Shown: positions 27,305 to 36,403 of the stretch, in pieces
How the letters are laid out: every line of letters begins with the position of its first letter
Numbering within the stretch: the stretch's first letter is position 1
Origin: Cardiobacteriaceae bacterium TAE3-ERU3
Lineage (GTDB): Bacteria > Pseudomonadota > Gammaproteobacteria > Cardiobacteriales > Cardiobacteriaceae
Reading direction: 5' to 3'
Assembly (NCBI GenBank): GCA_019218315.1
Contig: JAHUUI010000005.1
Coordinates: 62,001-126,000 of the forward strand
DNA length: 64,000 nt
Made by a program: the position numbers and the translations under genes
The notes under the pieces: generated by a model
The model's input: the letters and a program-made list of their open reading frames with translations, nothing else
Told to the model about the DNA's origin: nothing
The model's database searches: none

Positions 27305-27669
27305 CAGCCCTAGCTTACTGATTCATGCTGCGGACGTTAGCCGTATTACAATACAAAAGCAGCAACACAATCCGCTATATTTAGTATTGTAGCCAACTGC
27401 CTGAAATCTTTCGGCTATGCGTCAGCCGGTATTAACACTTGTTGGAGGCATACTGCATAGCGTATCACTCAACACATATCAATCATTACTAGCTTTATAC
27501 ACAGACAAGCATAGCCTAGAGATCATACACAATCACTCCATGCCAATTATATAAAGTGGGCCATCAGCATTAGTTATCAGTAGGTAATGCCAAAAAGGCT
27601 GGTCTTTGCAACATATGTTACAAAGACCAGCCTCAATTATGATCCTTCTACCAGATAAATCTTTTAGAA
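27305..27669 (+). other. Intergenic region between convergent slyD and slam
   Basis: 365 bp without a convincing gene. It contains a weak CGGCT/AGCCG hairpin (27412-27428) and the strong hairpin at 27596-27633 listed separately. Nothing else was recognised. Confidence 0.6.
27592..27633 (-). terminator. Terminator of the Slam-type gene
   Basis: A perfect 13-pair stem (27596-27608 with 27621-27633) has a 12-nt loop and a short U run on the minus strand (A run 27592-27596). It lies 36 bp beyond the stop at 27670. Confidence 0.75.
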
Positions 27670-29136
27670 TTAAAATGTTTTCGTAAATTCGAGGAATACA
27701 TTATTCCCATCGTTGCTATAGAATGGATGATTGCTATCAACCTTCTTATATTGCCATGTCAGGCGTGGTGTCACATCCCAAATATGCCAGTCGCGGTTCC
27801 AAACACTCAAGCTGAGACTATAGTCAGTACTCTTTTGCTTGATGGCAAAGAAATCCATTCCATCATAATATTTCCTACCCAATCCAACAGAGGCTCTCGT
27901 AGAAATACCCTTACCCCACTCTTGGCCCCAGCCAAGACGGCCTCCTATGCGTCGATAAGACTGACTTGGAATGTCATTCTTACGCTTGCTTCCATCAAGG
28001 CCTGCAAAGAAGTATTGACGTGGATTGCGTGCGTAAAGGATCGTATTAGAAAGCAAATAATCGTTACCACTTGAAGCTTTTCTAGCGTCACGATAAATAA
28101 GCTTGGAAGCTTCAAGAGCACCCTGATAACGCAAGTTTGGTGATAACCATTGCGACAGCTCTGTTCTCACCCCTATGCTTTTATTATTGAAGTCGAAACC
28201 ATGATTATCTTCATCTGAATCAACATACCAACGATAGGCAAAGAATGGCGTAACTGACACTTCTGTTATCGCATTGGAATAACCACCACCTATTCCAATA
28301 CGGGTGGATAAATCATTATAGGACTTGTTGTCAAAATAGAGTGACCCATATACGCCCAAATCTATTTTGGCAAACAATCCATTATCAAATTGATAGCGCT
28401 TATCTGCACCGAAATTAAACTCAAGCCCTTTACCACTCTCAGGCTCTTGCAGGGAGCTTACCACCGCACCATTCGGGTAAACGATCTTGGTGCCTTTTTT
28501 AGGAGAATCATTGATATTCTTATCGTAAATATAAGAAGCACCAAAACTGAAGCTCCATTCATTTTGCTTTGAGATCGCTTCTAGAAATTGATCAATTATT
28601 TTATAGTAGGATTCGTTAAGATCCTGATTGCTACGCAGCTTTTCGAGTTCACTTTTTGCTGCTTGAAACTGCCTGTCGTAAAACAAAGCTATCGCCAATT
28701 GCAGGCGAACGCCAGCCTGATCCGGCAAAGCAGAGGTAATCTTGCGGTAAAGAGAAACAGCATCATTGGTCCTCCCTTCCGATAGGGCAATAATCGCTTC
28801 GCCCCAATCAATTAATGAATCATCACGGTTTTCAACTTCATAATACAGCTTCAGCTTTTCTTTTAATCCAGCTGCATCTGAGCGTAAGATCATCTCTGCA
28901 AGTTCTTCTTCCAAAGAAGAAACCGAGGTAGCTGAGAGAGCATCACCATTCTGTAAATCGGGGATAGCAATAGCCTTACTCTGAATATTTCTGGAATCTC
29001 TTTGAATCAAATCCTGATCAGGAACCACAAGCTTTTGATCCCTTTCTAGCGCGGCATCATCACCAAGTTGCTGTGCGTATATAGGTAACGCACAAAAAAC
29101 AGAGATAGGAGCCAGAAAATAAATCGCTTTAAACAT
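27670..29136 (-). CDS. Slam-type surface lipoprotein assembly modifier (TPR plus beta-barrel)
   Basis: A 488-residue outer-membrane protein. A signal peptide (about residues 1-21) is followed by a helical TPR-like region (about 75-185, with QAGVRLQLAIALFYDRQFQAA). A C-terminal barrel of about 300 residues then starts at WSFSFGASYIYDKNINDSP and ends in Phe. This is the layout and length of Slam (DUF560) proteins, which move specific lipoproteins to the cell surface. The barrel-entry motif with DKNINDSP is typical. The upstream gene on the same strand encodes a large lipoprotein with a Slam-client signature, which supports the assignment. Confidence 0.8.
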   Translation of the reverse strand: MFKAIYFLAPISVFCALPIYAQQLGDDAALERDQKLVVPDQDLIQRDSRNIQSKAIAIPDLQNGDALSATSVSSLEEELAEMILRSDAAGLKEKLKLYYEVENRDDSLIDWGEAIIALSEGRTNDAVSLYRKITSALPDQAGVRLQLAIALFYDRQFQAAKSELEKLRSNQDLNESYYKIIDQFLEAISKQNEWSFSFGASYIYDKNINDSPKKGTKIVYPNGAVVSSLQEPESGKGLEFNFGADKRYQFDNGLFAKIDLGVYGSLYFDNKSYNDLSTRIGIGGGYSNAITEVSVTPFFAYRWYVDSDEDNHGFDFNNKSIGVRTELSQWLSPNLRYQGALEASKLIYRDARKASSGNDYLLSNTILYARNPRQYFFAGLDGSKRKNDIPSQSYRRIGGRLGWGQEWGKGISTRASVGLGRKYYDGMDFFAIKQKSTDYSLSLSVWNRDWHIWDVTPRLTWQYKKVDSNHPFYSNDGNNVFLEFTKTF

Positions 29137-29579
29137 TAAATAATACCTTTTTTCACTCTTAAAATTGAGATTTTAAATCAATAAGAACATTCCTGGACAC
29201 AAAATACGTGCTTGAATATAAATACACCACTTTTCTAATAGAGCAGCTTACCACCGCGCATTGTCGCATTTAAACTATCTTGCATAGGTTACAGAACTTT
29301 ATATCCATTTTAGCAAACAGATTGATGGAAGCTGACCACAGAACAAACTGTAGATTCATCATTCCCTGAAAGCAGCAGAATAAAAAGTAGAAAAAATATC
29401 AAGCAGCTTTAATTTGTTTTCACCGAAGAACTTCAGCTATCGTAGCAGAAATTCAATCTATTTATATAGAGAATGCTGCCCAAAAAGCAAACGAAGTTTT
29501 AAACTGCATATAAAAATAAAGCGGCCACATAAGTGACCGCTTTATTACTAAAGGCTAGAATTAAGCCAAAAGTTTTGAC
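29137..29579 (-). other. Intergenic region between the lipoprotein and slam genes
   Basis: 443 bp, AT-rich, without a gene. It holds the terminator of the lipoprotein gene (29515-29546) and should hold the slam promoter, so the two genes are probably separate transcripts. I see no clear operator or Fur box. Confidence 0.6.
29515..29546 (-). terminator. Terminator of the Slam-client lipoprotein gene
   Basis: A 14-pair stem with one mismatch (29515-29528 with 29533-29546) has a 4-nt loop. It is centred on AAAGCGG/CCGCTTT, and the AT-rich base gives U residues on the minus strand. It begins 34 bp beyond the stop codon. Confidence 0.75.
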
Positions 29580-31421
29580 TTAGTCAAGGTTAGAAACATC
29601 ACCAACGTCAAGGTTGTCTAAGCCTTTGACTGGATCTGCATCGCGCTTAGCACCGAAGACACCGCCCCAGACATCGCCTTTAGCGCCAAACTTCTCTTGC
29701 CATGTGGTAGAGTTGATAGATCCACCTAACTCAGCAGCTTTTTCGCCGAAGAATGAAGCACGAAGGTCAGCTTTGTCTGATTTGTCGTAAATACGAGTAG
29801 CTTCACCCAATACGGTGTTACCGTGAATGTTACCTTCAAATTCAACCAAAGTATCTGTAACACTTGTCAAAGAATCATTCTTCTTCCAAACGTTATAAAT
29901 ATTACCTTTAACGTTGGCATTAGCCAGGTCAACAGTTGCAGTTACGAAGTTACCCAGAGCGTGAGAACCAGCACCTACACCGATTGCTGTAGGAACGTCT
30001 TGCTTGCCTTTGCCACCGTGGTAGCTGTTGTCGATACCGTACATCAGAGCGTGGCCATTATAAACAACCTTACGGTCGCCAAGGTCTTTAGCCAGTTTTT
30101 CCATTTCTTCAACAGTAGTTGCATCAGCACCACGGTAGAAGTAAGTATCAACGGCTTTTTCATCACCTTTTCTCAGGAATGGAGCACGAACATACTGTAC
30201 TTCGCTAGTTTCTTCGTAATCCGCAATTGGATCCAAGTTACCAGTGACACGGCCATACTGTACCAATTCCAAAGTTTGTGGTACTGCAGCCAAGTTTGCT
30301 ACAGCCTTCAAGGTACTTGCTTGTAGTTTTTCAGTAGCATTTTGACCACTAGTGCTAACTTTACCTACATTCGTTCCAGCAACGAAAGTTGTAGCACCTT
30401 TGTAGCTGTTGTAATAGTCAGGCGTACTTTGCGCATCAGTGTTGTAATAACGACCAAAGATGCGAGTAGATGAACGAGAATTCTCTTCAAGACCTTGGAA
30501 TGTCTTCTTCTCGACAGGATTATTGGTAGCATCGTATGATTCTTTTGAATCTTTCAGACCTGGATAGTTAACACCAACCAGACCAATGGCTTCAGGGCCT
30601 TCGGCAGCGCCACTTTTTACTTTCTCCATCGCTTCTTCAGAAGTTGGCACCAAGTCACCAAAGACGTTCTGTTGGCCTAGCCAATTATTATCAAAGCGTA
30701 AAGAAACAAGTCCTAAACCGTAGTTTGGATCATCTTTAATCTTCTTCTCAAGATCTTTCAAGACTTTCTTGTAAGCTTCTGCTTCTTTCAAGATTTCTTT
30801 TTGCTCAATGCTCTTATTTGTCACAGCTTTCAGTTCTGTAATTTGATCATCTAAGTTACCGATAAGAGTGGTCAAATCAGTTTCTGTAACTGGAATGTCT
30901 GCCGCACTAGAACCAGTAGCTTTAGTTTGATCAAGCAGGTTAACGTTGAGATTATTCTGCGTCTGCAGAGACTGGTCACCATTGATATTATCTGCATCTT
31001 CACGAGGTTGACCCAAGTATTGAATTACCTTGATTTTGCCGTCTTTAAGCAAACGTGCACGAACGATGTTTGTGAACTTAGGGTTTTGGCTATCTGCATC
31101 TACACCAAGAATTGAAGTTGCTGAAGTGCTTTCATCCTTGTTAGCAAGACGGTCAAACAGTGACTTTTCATCACGAATGTATTGCAATGTACCTTGGCTA
31201 GGCTCTTTTTTGAAGTTCAGCTTGCCTACTACGCCAGTCTGTGATGGATCAACGATTTCCTGAGAAACTTCACCTGGAGTTTCAGTTTCAGGAATAACAA
31301 CAGGAGTTTCAGGCTTAGGTGCTTGCTTTTCAGGAGTAGTCTGGTCATTGTTGCTGCTGCCGCCACATGCCGCAAGAGAGATTGCAGCAAAAATAGCGAT
31401 AGATAAGTTCGAAAGTTTCAT
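29580..31421 (-). CDS. Large surface lipoprotein, probable Slam client (TbpB/fHbp-like barrel)
   Basis: A 613-residue protein with lipobox LAAC (lipidated Cys19), then a Gly-Ser, Pro-Glu-Thr-rich tether to about residue 60. A charged coiled-coil-like stretch (ELKAVTNKSIEQKEILKEAE region) lies in the N-terminal half. The C terminus has short strands ending in ASFFGEKAAELGGSIN, the signature of the C-terminal 8-stranded barrel in TbpB, factor-H-binding protein and other Slam clients. The start at 31421 was chosen because AGGA lies 8 bp before that ATG. The ligand cannot be told: no TonB-dependent receptor adjoins it. Confidence 0.75.
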   Translation of the reverse strand: MKLSNLSIAIFAAISLAACGGSSNNDQTTPEKQAPKPETPVVIPETETPGEVSQEIVDPSQTGVVGKLNFKKEPSQGTLQYIRDEKSLFDRLANKDESTSATSILGVDADSQNPKFTNIVRARLLKDGKIKVIQYLGQPREDADNINGDQSLQTQNNLNVNLLDQTKATGSSAADIPVTETDLTTLIGNLDDQITELKAVTNKSIEQKEILKEAEAYKKVLKDLEKKIKDDPNYGLGLVSLRFDNNWLGQQNVFGDLVPTSEEAMEKVKSGAAEGPEAIGLVGVNYPGLKDSKESYDATNNPVEKKTFQGLEENSRSSTRIFGRYYNTDAQSTPDYYNSYKGATTFVAGTNVGKVSTSGQNATEKLQASTLKAVANLAAVPQTLELVQYGRVTGNLDPIADYEETSEVQYVRAPFLRKGDEKAVDTYFYRGADATTVEEMEKLAKDLGDRKVVYNGHALMYGIDNSYHGGKGKQDVPTAIGVGAGSHALGNFVTATVDLANANVKGNIYNVWKKNDSLTSVTDTLVEFEGNIHGNTVLGEATRIYDKSDKADLRASFFGEKAAELGGSINSTTWQEKFGAKGDVWGGVFGAKRDADPVKGLDNLDVGDVSNLD

Positions 31422-32226
31422 ATATATGTTCCTATTCAATTGATGAATTCATAGCCATCTTGAATGACTGTCAGTAAGTCTAGCTTAGTTGTCCAGTCTG
31501 TGCAAGTCTTAAACAGGTTTTTTGTGGTTTTTTTACAAAAATCTATAGTTAATTACATTTTGATGTACAGGTTTATTTGACCTGCGGACTTATTATATCA
31601 CCTAAATACGCCAATACTGTCGTTTTTTTGCAACAATTTTTTTGTATCAAAATTGCTACACTTAGGGCACTAAGCTCATCATCCATCTTTTATTAGTTAT
31701 TATTTCTCTTAACTCTTTACTTATAATTCTAATATTATTGTCATTTTGGGAATGAGATTGGTTTCTATAGCTAAATTATCTTTCACATTCTTCCAGCTAA
31801 GCATCTGGATGACGAACGGCAAATCGTAATAGCAAGGCACATAGATTTTACAAATACCATAATCAAGCCCTACATAATATGTTTACAGCGCCGAACTTCT
31901 TCATAGCAATTAGCTATACCACCCTTCTAAAGGCAATAAATAATGCTTTGACATAGACCTTAAATACACAAGCAGAGAACCTAGCACCACCCACACGAGA
32001 ACTACTATATATAGGGACTATCAAATGACATTAACCTAATAAGTCACCCTAACTGTACAAAGACCACATTCGCTCATAAGGTGTCATAACACACCTATTT
32101 AATTAATCTGATTATTCAATGGATAAAAGACTGCAATATCACTGCTCTTCCAATATGTAGACGATACATGCTCCCGGTCAGGGTAAGTACGTTTATAATG
32201 CATTTTCCAATGTATAGGACATCATC
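31422..32226 (+). other. Long AT-rich intergenic region
   Basis: 805 bp between the divergent lipoprotein gene and sdhE, the longest gene-free stretch in the window. It contains many AT tracts (for instance the T runs near 31520-31660). A small hairpin AGGTGT/ACACCT lies at 32079-32096, and a TATAAT at 32194-32199, 27 bp before sdhE, could serve that gene. No ORF, tRNA or repeat was recognised. The low GC relative to flanking genes hints at acquired DNA or a heavily regulated promoter. Confidence 0.6.
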
Positions 32227-32466
32227 ATGACTGCAAGACTCAAATGGCTGTGCCGCCGAGGCATGAAAGAGCTCGATATGCTCGTTGAAGGTTATCTGAT
32301 CAACGACTACCCCAACGCTAGCCCTGAGCGACAGGCGGCCTTTGCCAAGCTGCTTGAATATCAGGACCCGCTAATCCTCGATTTACTGTTTGAGCGCACC
32401 CAAGATGAAGATGCTGAAGTGCAGGCGTTGATTGACGAACTCAAGGTCAAAAATACCAGCAAGTAA
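32227..32466 (+). CDS. sdhE: SDH flavinylation factor SdhE (SDHAF2/YgfY family)
   Basis: A 79-residue protein with the family signature LKWLCRRGMKELDMLVEGYL, in which the RGMKELD motif contacts SdhA. The C-terminal helix is YQDPLILDLLFERTQ. SdhE promotes covalent attachment of FAD to SdhA and FrdA. In many gammaproteobacteria it neighbours ygfZ; here it is 10 kb from ygfZ and paired with xseA, which starts 8 bp after its stop. The start lies in ATCATCATGA, complementary over 10 nt to the predicted small RNA. Confidence 0.94.
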   Translation: MTARLKWLCRRGMKELDMLVEGYLINDYPNASPERQAAFAKLLEYQDPLILDLLFERTQDEDAEVQALIDELKVKNTSK

Positions 32467-32474
32467 ACTGATTC

Positions 32475-33812
32475 ATGAACACTTTTAGCGTCAGCGAACT
32501 GAATCGGCAAGTCCGCGCCGAACTCGAAACCACGTTTGGCGATGTGTGGGTCGAGGGTGAAATATCCAACCTCGCACGCCCAGCCTCCGGTCACCTCTAT
32601 TTCAGCCTCAAGGACAACAACGCACAAATCAGTTGCGCGCTATTCAAAGGCAGTCGCTACGGGCTCAAAATCCCAATGCGCGATATAGAAAATGGTATCG
32701 CCGTGCGTGCGCACGGCCGGGTCAGCCTCTATGAGCCACGCGGCAACTACCAGCTCATTGTCGATCAAATCGAACCCGCCGGGCTTGGTGCACTTGAGCA
32801 AGCATTTAAGGCACGGCAAGCTGAGCTTGCTGCTGAAGGACTGTTCGACATGGCGCACAAGCAAGCCATTCCCGAGCACCCGCGCACCATTGGCCTGATT
32901 ACTTCAGCAAGTGGTGTAGCGGTTCACGACGCCCTGACCACGCTCAAGCGCCGTCATCCGCTGATGCCGGTGATTATTTATCCAAGTATGGTGCAAGGTG
33001 AAGGTGCGCCAGCACAGCTCATCGCGCAAATCAAAGCCGCCAATCGCCGCGCAGAATGTGATTTACTGTTGCTCATTCGCGGTGGTGGCAGCCTAGAAGA
33101 CTTATGGGCATTCAACGACCCGCAATTGGTGCGCGAAATTGTCGCCAGCCGTATTCCAATCATCAGTGGTATCGGCCATGAAGTGGACGTGACCCTTGCA
33201 GACCTCGCCGCTGACCTACGCGCCCCTACCCCAACCGCAGCCGCCGAACAAGCTGTACCAGCGCTCAGTGATACTATCCGCCACCTTGCGCAACACCTTG
33301 AACAAATCGAGCAGCGTGTAGCGCGCCATCTCATGCACACTCGCCAGCATCTGGGCAACCTCGAACACCGCTTACAGCTGCAAAACCCCGTTCGCCAGCT
33401 ACAAACCCACAGTCAGCGCTGTGACGAACTCGCGCAACGGCTCAGTCACGCCATGCAGCGCCGCATCAGTTTGCAACGCAATACACTTTCCTCCCTCAGC
33501 CAACGCCTGAGCATTGCTCCTGTACAACGCCGCGTTCAGCGCGAACGCCAAGCCGTGCAAAACCTCGAACAACGCCTAGGTCGAGCCATGACAGCCAAGC
33601 AGCAACACAGCCGTGAACGCCTTGTGTACCTGATGCAAAGCCTGCACAATCTCAGCCCACTGAATATTCTCGGGCGTGGCTATGCGATGGCATTTGATGA
33701 TCAACAGCAGGTTATCCGCAGCAGCCAGGACGTCCCGCCCGGTGCACGCATCCACGTCCATCTTGGTGAAGGTAAACTGCACTGCGATGTGGTTCGCCGC
33801 AGCAAGAAATAG
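32475..33812 (+). CDS. xseA: Exodeoxyribonuclease VII large subunit
   Basis: A 445-residue nuclease subunit with an N-terminal OB-fold (FSVSELNRQVRAELE, VEGEISNLARPASGHLYFSLKD). The catalytic core carries RGGGSLEDLWAFND and SGIGHEVDVTLADL, and a long coiled-coil follows before the C-terminal GRGYAMAF segment. It degrades single-stranded DNA with XseB. The small subunit gene is not in the window. sdhE precedes it by 8 bp. Confidence 0.97.
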   Translation: MNTFSVSELNRQVRAELETTFGDVWVEGEISNLARPASGHLYFSLKDNNAQISCALFKGSRYGLKIPMRDIENGIAVRAHGRVSLYEPRGNYQLIVDQIEPAGLGALEQAFKARQAELAAEGLFDMAHKQAIPEHPRTIGLITSASGVAVHDALTTLKRRHPLMPVIIYPSMVQGEGAPAQLIAQIKAANRRAECDLLLLIRGGGSLEDLWAFNDPQLVREIVASRIPIISGIGHEVDVTLADLAADLRAPTPTAAAEQAVPALSDTIRHLAQHLEQIEQRVARHLMHTRQHLGNLEHRLQLQNPVRQLQTHSQRCDELAQRLSHAMQRRISLQRNTLSSLSQRLSIAPVQRRVQRERQAVQNLEQRLGRAMTAKQQHSRERLVYLMQSLHNLSPLNILGRGYAMAFDDQQQVIRSSQDVPPGARIHVHLGEGKLHCDVVRRSKK

Positions 33813-33840
33813 CTTCTTCTAGCCAAGAGGAAATGATGAC

Positions 33841-34665
33841 ATGATGAACCTCTTTCAAATTGACGATCCGCGCTTAACGCCCAATAGCGGCTATGATCCG
33901 ATTACCTATGCACTCGTCACAGCTCCCGAAGCGTGGGTATTCGCTCACCCAGACACCAGCAGCGCTCGCCAAACCCAATACACTTTTGGCGAACCACTGC
34001 GCATCTTCGCTGAGCAAAACGGCTGGTTATATGCACAAAGCCTGCGTGATGACTATTGTGGTTGGCTACTGGCCTCTCAAGTGCGGCAATCTACGCAGCT
34101 GCCAACCACGCAAAGCCACGCTACACGCTACGCAGCCCCAATAACCACCAGCGCGACACTCAAAGGCGAACCGGTATGCATGTTGCCACCTGATGCTACA
34201 TTTACGCCTGATGACGAACAAGGCGATTACCTGCATATTCCCAACCTCGGTTGGCTACATAAAAATCACACCATGCGCGGTGATGAGATCATCAATCCAG
34301 TCACTACCGCACGCGAACTATTGGGCAAAAGTTACGTCTGGGGTGGGCGTAGTGTCGCCGGGCTTGACTGCTCGGCACTGGCGCAGCTCTGCTACCGCCG
34401 CGCAGGGCGCAATATCCCGCGCGATGCCGACTTACAAGCACAATACTTACGCAACCACCACCAAACTATCGGCCTTGATGAAGTGCAAGCTGAAGACCTT
34501 ATTTTTATTCCCGGTCACGTCATGCTCGCCATTGATCCAAATACCGTCATCCACGCCAGTGGCCACCACATGCTGGTCGTCAAAGAACCTCTACAGCCGG
34601 CACTCGAACGCTACCAACAATCTCTCAAAGAGCGCTACCAAATCAGCATCCACCGCTGGTCATAA
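33841..34665 (+). CDS. NlpC/P60 cysteine peptidase with SH3-like domains
   Basis: A 274-residue protein with two bacterial SH3-like segments (about residues 20-80 and 95-140) followed by an NlpC/P60 domain. The catalytic Cys lies in GLDCSALAQLCYRRAG, and the histidines are in PGHVMLAID and IHASGHHM. Such enzymes cleave D-Glu-containing peptides of cell-wall muropeptides. No signal peptide is seen, so it probably acts on cytoplasmic muropeptides like the dipeptidyl-peptidase VI group. AGAGG lies 10 bp before the ATG. Confidence 0.85.
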   Translation: MMNLFQIDDPRLTPNSGYDPITYALVTAPEAWVFAHPDTSSARQTQYTFGEPLRIFAEQNGWLYAQSLRDDYCGWLLASQVRQSTQLPTTQSHATRYAAPITTSATLKGEPVCMLPPDATFTPDDEQGDYLHIPNLGWLHKNHTMRGDEIINPVTTARELLGKSYVWGGRSVAGLDCSALAQLCYRRAGRNIPRDADLQAQYLRNHHQTIGLDEVQAEDLIFIPGHVMLAIDPNTVIHASGHHMLVVKEPLQPALERYQQSLKERYQISIHRWS

Positions 34666-34670
34666 ACAAT

Positions 34671-34700
34671 AAAAAAGGCCGCGATGATCGCGGCCTTTTT
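34671..34700. terminator. Bidirectional terminator between the NlpC gene and glpT
   Basis: A seven-pair all-GC stem GGCCGCG/CGCGGCC (34677-34683 with 34689-34695) has a 5-nt loop. It is flanked by six A residues (34671-34676) and five T residues (34696-34700). Confidence 0.88.
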
Positions 34701-34720
34701 ATCAGGGTTTGCTCACAAAA

Positions 34721-36118
34721 TTAACCGTAGTGCGCCTCACCCATGTTGCGCTTGTGTCTGCCTTCCTGAATCATAGTCAGCAACAAAAGGACGCAAGCAA
34801 GGATACTGCCGCCAATCATGACGTAGAAACCACTATCCCAGCTGTAGTGCTCAACCGTCCAGCCAATCACGGCACTGGCCGCAACTGATCCACCAAGGTA
34901 GCCAAACAAGCCGGTGAACCCAGCGGCGGTGCCAGCGGCTTTCTTCGGCGCCAGCTCAAGCGCGTGCAAGCCGATCAGCATCACAGGGCCGTAAATCAGG
35001 AAGCCAACCACAACCATCATCGTCATCGCCATATTTTGCGATGTTGATTGCCAATAAGCATAGACGGCAATAGTAACTGCAATCATGAATACCAAGCCCG
35101 TCAGGCCACGGTTACTCTTGAACACTTTATCCGACATCCAGCCACACAGCAGCGTGCCCGGAATAGCCGCAATTTCATAAAGTGCGTAAGCAGTGGAAGA
35201 TTTATCGATATTGAAGTGGCGAACTTCGCTCAAATAGGTCGGTGCCCAATCGAGGATGCCGTAGCGGATTAGGTAAACAAATACGTTTGCTACTGCGATG
35301 TACCACAGCAGTTTGTTCTTAAAGACATACTGAACAAAGATTTCTTTCGCCGTCAGTTCCTGCTCGGATTTAACCTTGTCATAGCCCTCAGGGTAATCGT
35401 CTTTATACTCTTCAATCGGTGGCAAGCCACATGATTGCGGCGTGTCTTTCATCACAAAGTAAATGATGATTGCAGCGACAACTGCAGCAATACCCGGATA
35501 GTACAGCGCTTGCTGCCAGACGTCTTTTTGCTCAACCGCATCGCGAACGATATTGTGTTGGCTCGCGTAAATAGTCGATGCCAAAATCAGCAATAATGCC
35601 GGAACAGCGCCACCGAAGTTGTGCGCAGTATTCCACACGGAAACAATCGTACCGCGTTCTTTTTTCGACCACCAATGCACCATAGTGCGGCCACAAGGCG
35701 GCCAACCCATGCCCTGTACCCAGCCATTGATGAACAGCAGAATAAACATGATGGTTACGCTACTCGTCGCCCAAGGGAACAGCCCCATCAGGATCATCAC
35801 GATACCGGAAAGCACCAAGCCCAAAGGCAAAAATACCTTCGGATTCGAGCGGTCGGATACAGCACCCATCAGAAATTTTGAAATTCCGTAGGCAATTGAA
35901 ATTGAAGACAGTGCATAACCCAATTCCGCTTTGGTGTATAAGCCCGCATCAATCATACCCGGCATAGCCAGAGAAAAATTCTTGCGTACAAAATAATACG
36001 CAGCATAGCCAAAGAAAATGCCAATGAACACCTGCCAACGCAAGCGCCGATAGGTAGGATCAATCTGTTCTTCGGGCAAACGTGGCTTATGCGCTGCCGG
36101 CTTCAAAAATCCGATCAT
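34721..36118 (-). CDS. glpT: Glycerol-3-phosphate transporter GlpT
   Basis: A 465-residue MFS antiporter of the organophosphate:phosphate family with 12 membrane segments. It contains [13 protein letters not shown] (first helix and its arginine), [15 protein letters not shown] and [20 protein letters not shown], all characteristic of GlpT. It is divergent from glpD with a 285-bp shared upstream region. This makes uptake and oxidation of glycerol-3-phosphate a single functional unit. GlpT is also the main entry route for fosfomycin, which is relevant because a fosA gene lies 5 kb away. Confidence 0.93.
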   Translation of the reverse strand: MIGFLKPAAHKPRLPEEQIDPTYRRLRWQVFIGIFFGYAAYYFVRKNFSLAMPGMIDAGLYTKAELGYALSSISIAYGISKFLMGAVSDRSNPKVFLPLGLVLSGIVMILMGLFPWATSSVTIMFILLFINGWVQGMGWPPCGRTMVHWWSKKERGTIVSVWNTAHNFGGAVPALLLILASTIYASQHNIVRDAVEQKDVWQQALYYPGIAAVVAAIIIYFVMKDTPQSCGLPPIEEYKDDYPEGYDKVKSEQELTAKEIFVQYVFKNKLLWYIAVANVFVYLIRYGILDWAPTYLSEVRHFNIDKSSTAYALYEIAAIPGTLLCGWMSDKVFKSNRGLTGLVFMIAVTIAVYAYWQSTSQNMAMTMMVVVGFLIYGPVMLIGLHALELAPKKAAGTAAGFTGLFGYLGGSVAASAVIGWTVEHYSWDSGFYVMIGGSILACVLLLLTMIQEGRHKRNMGEAHYG

Positions 36119-36403
36119 ATATGCTCTCCATCACTTTTATAAAACAGGGAGCCAATTCAACATCGGCTCCCGCGTGCAAAATTTGCGCGCGGATTGTAAC
36201 AAATAAATAATACTTGTGTAATATTACCGAAACATTACTATGGTAGCGAATTTCCCTCAGAAAAATCAGTAGCTACTGCTCAATCAGATAAAGCATCGAC
36301 ATGTATAGAAAAAAAACAATCTAAAATGGATAACTTATTATATTTACTGATTATCCACTTTTGATTATCATGCGCCCAACCAAAAAGAAGAGCGGAATTA
36401 GCC

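Noticed and set aside
36119-36403. A GlpR or CRP operator in the glpT-glpD spacer
   Set aside because: The region is AT-rich but no convincing palindrome of the expected spacing was visible.
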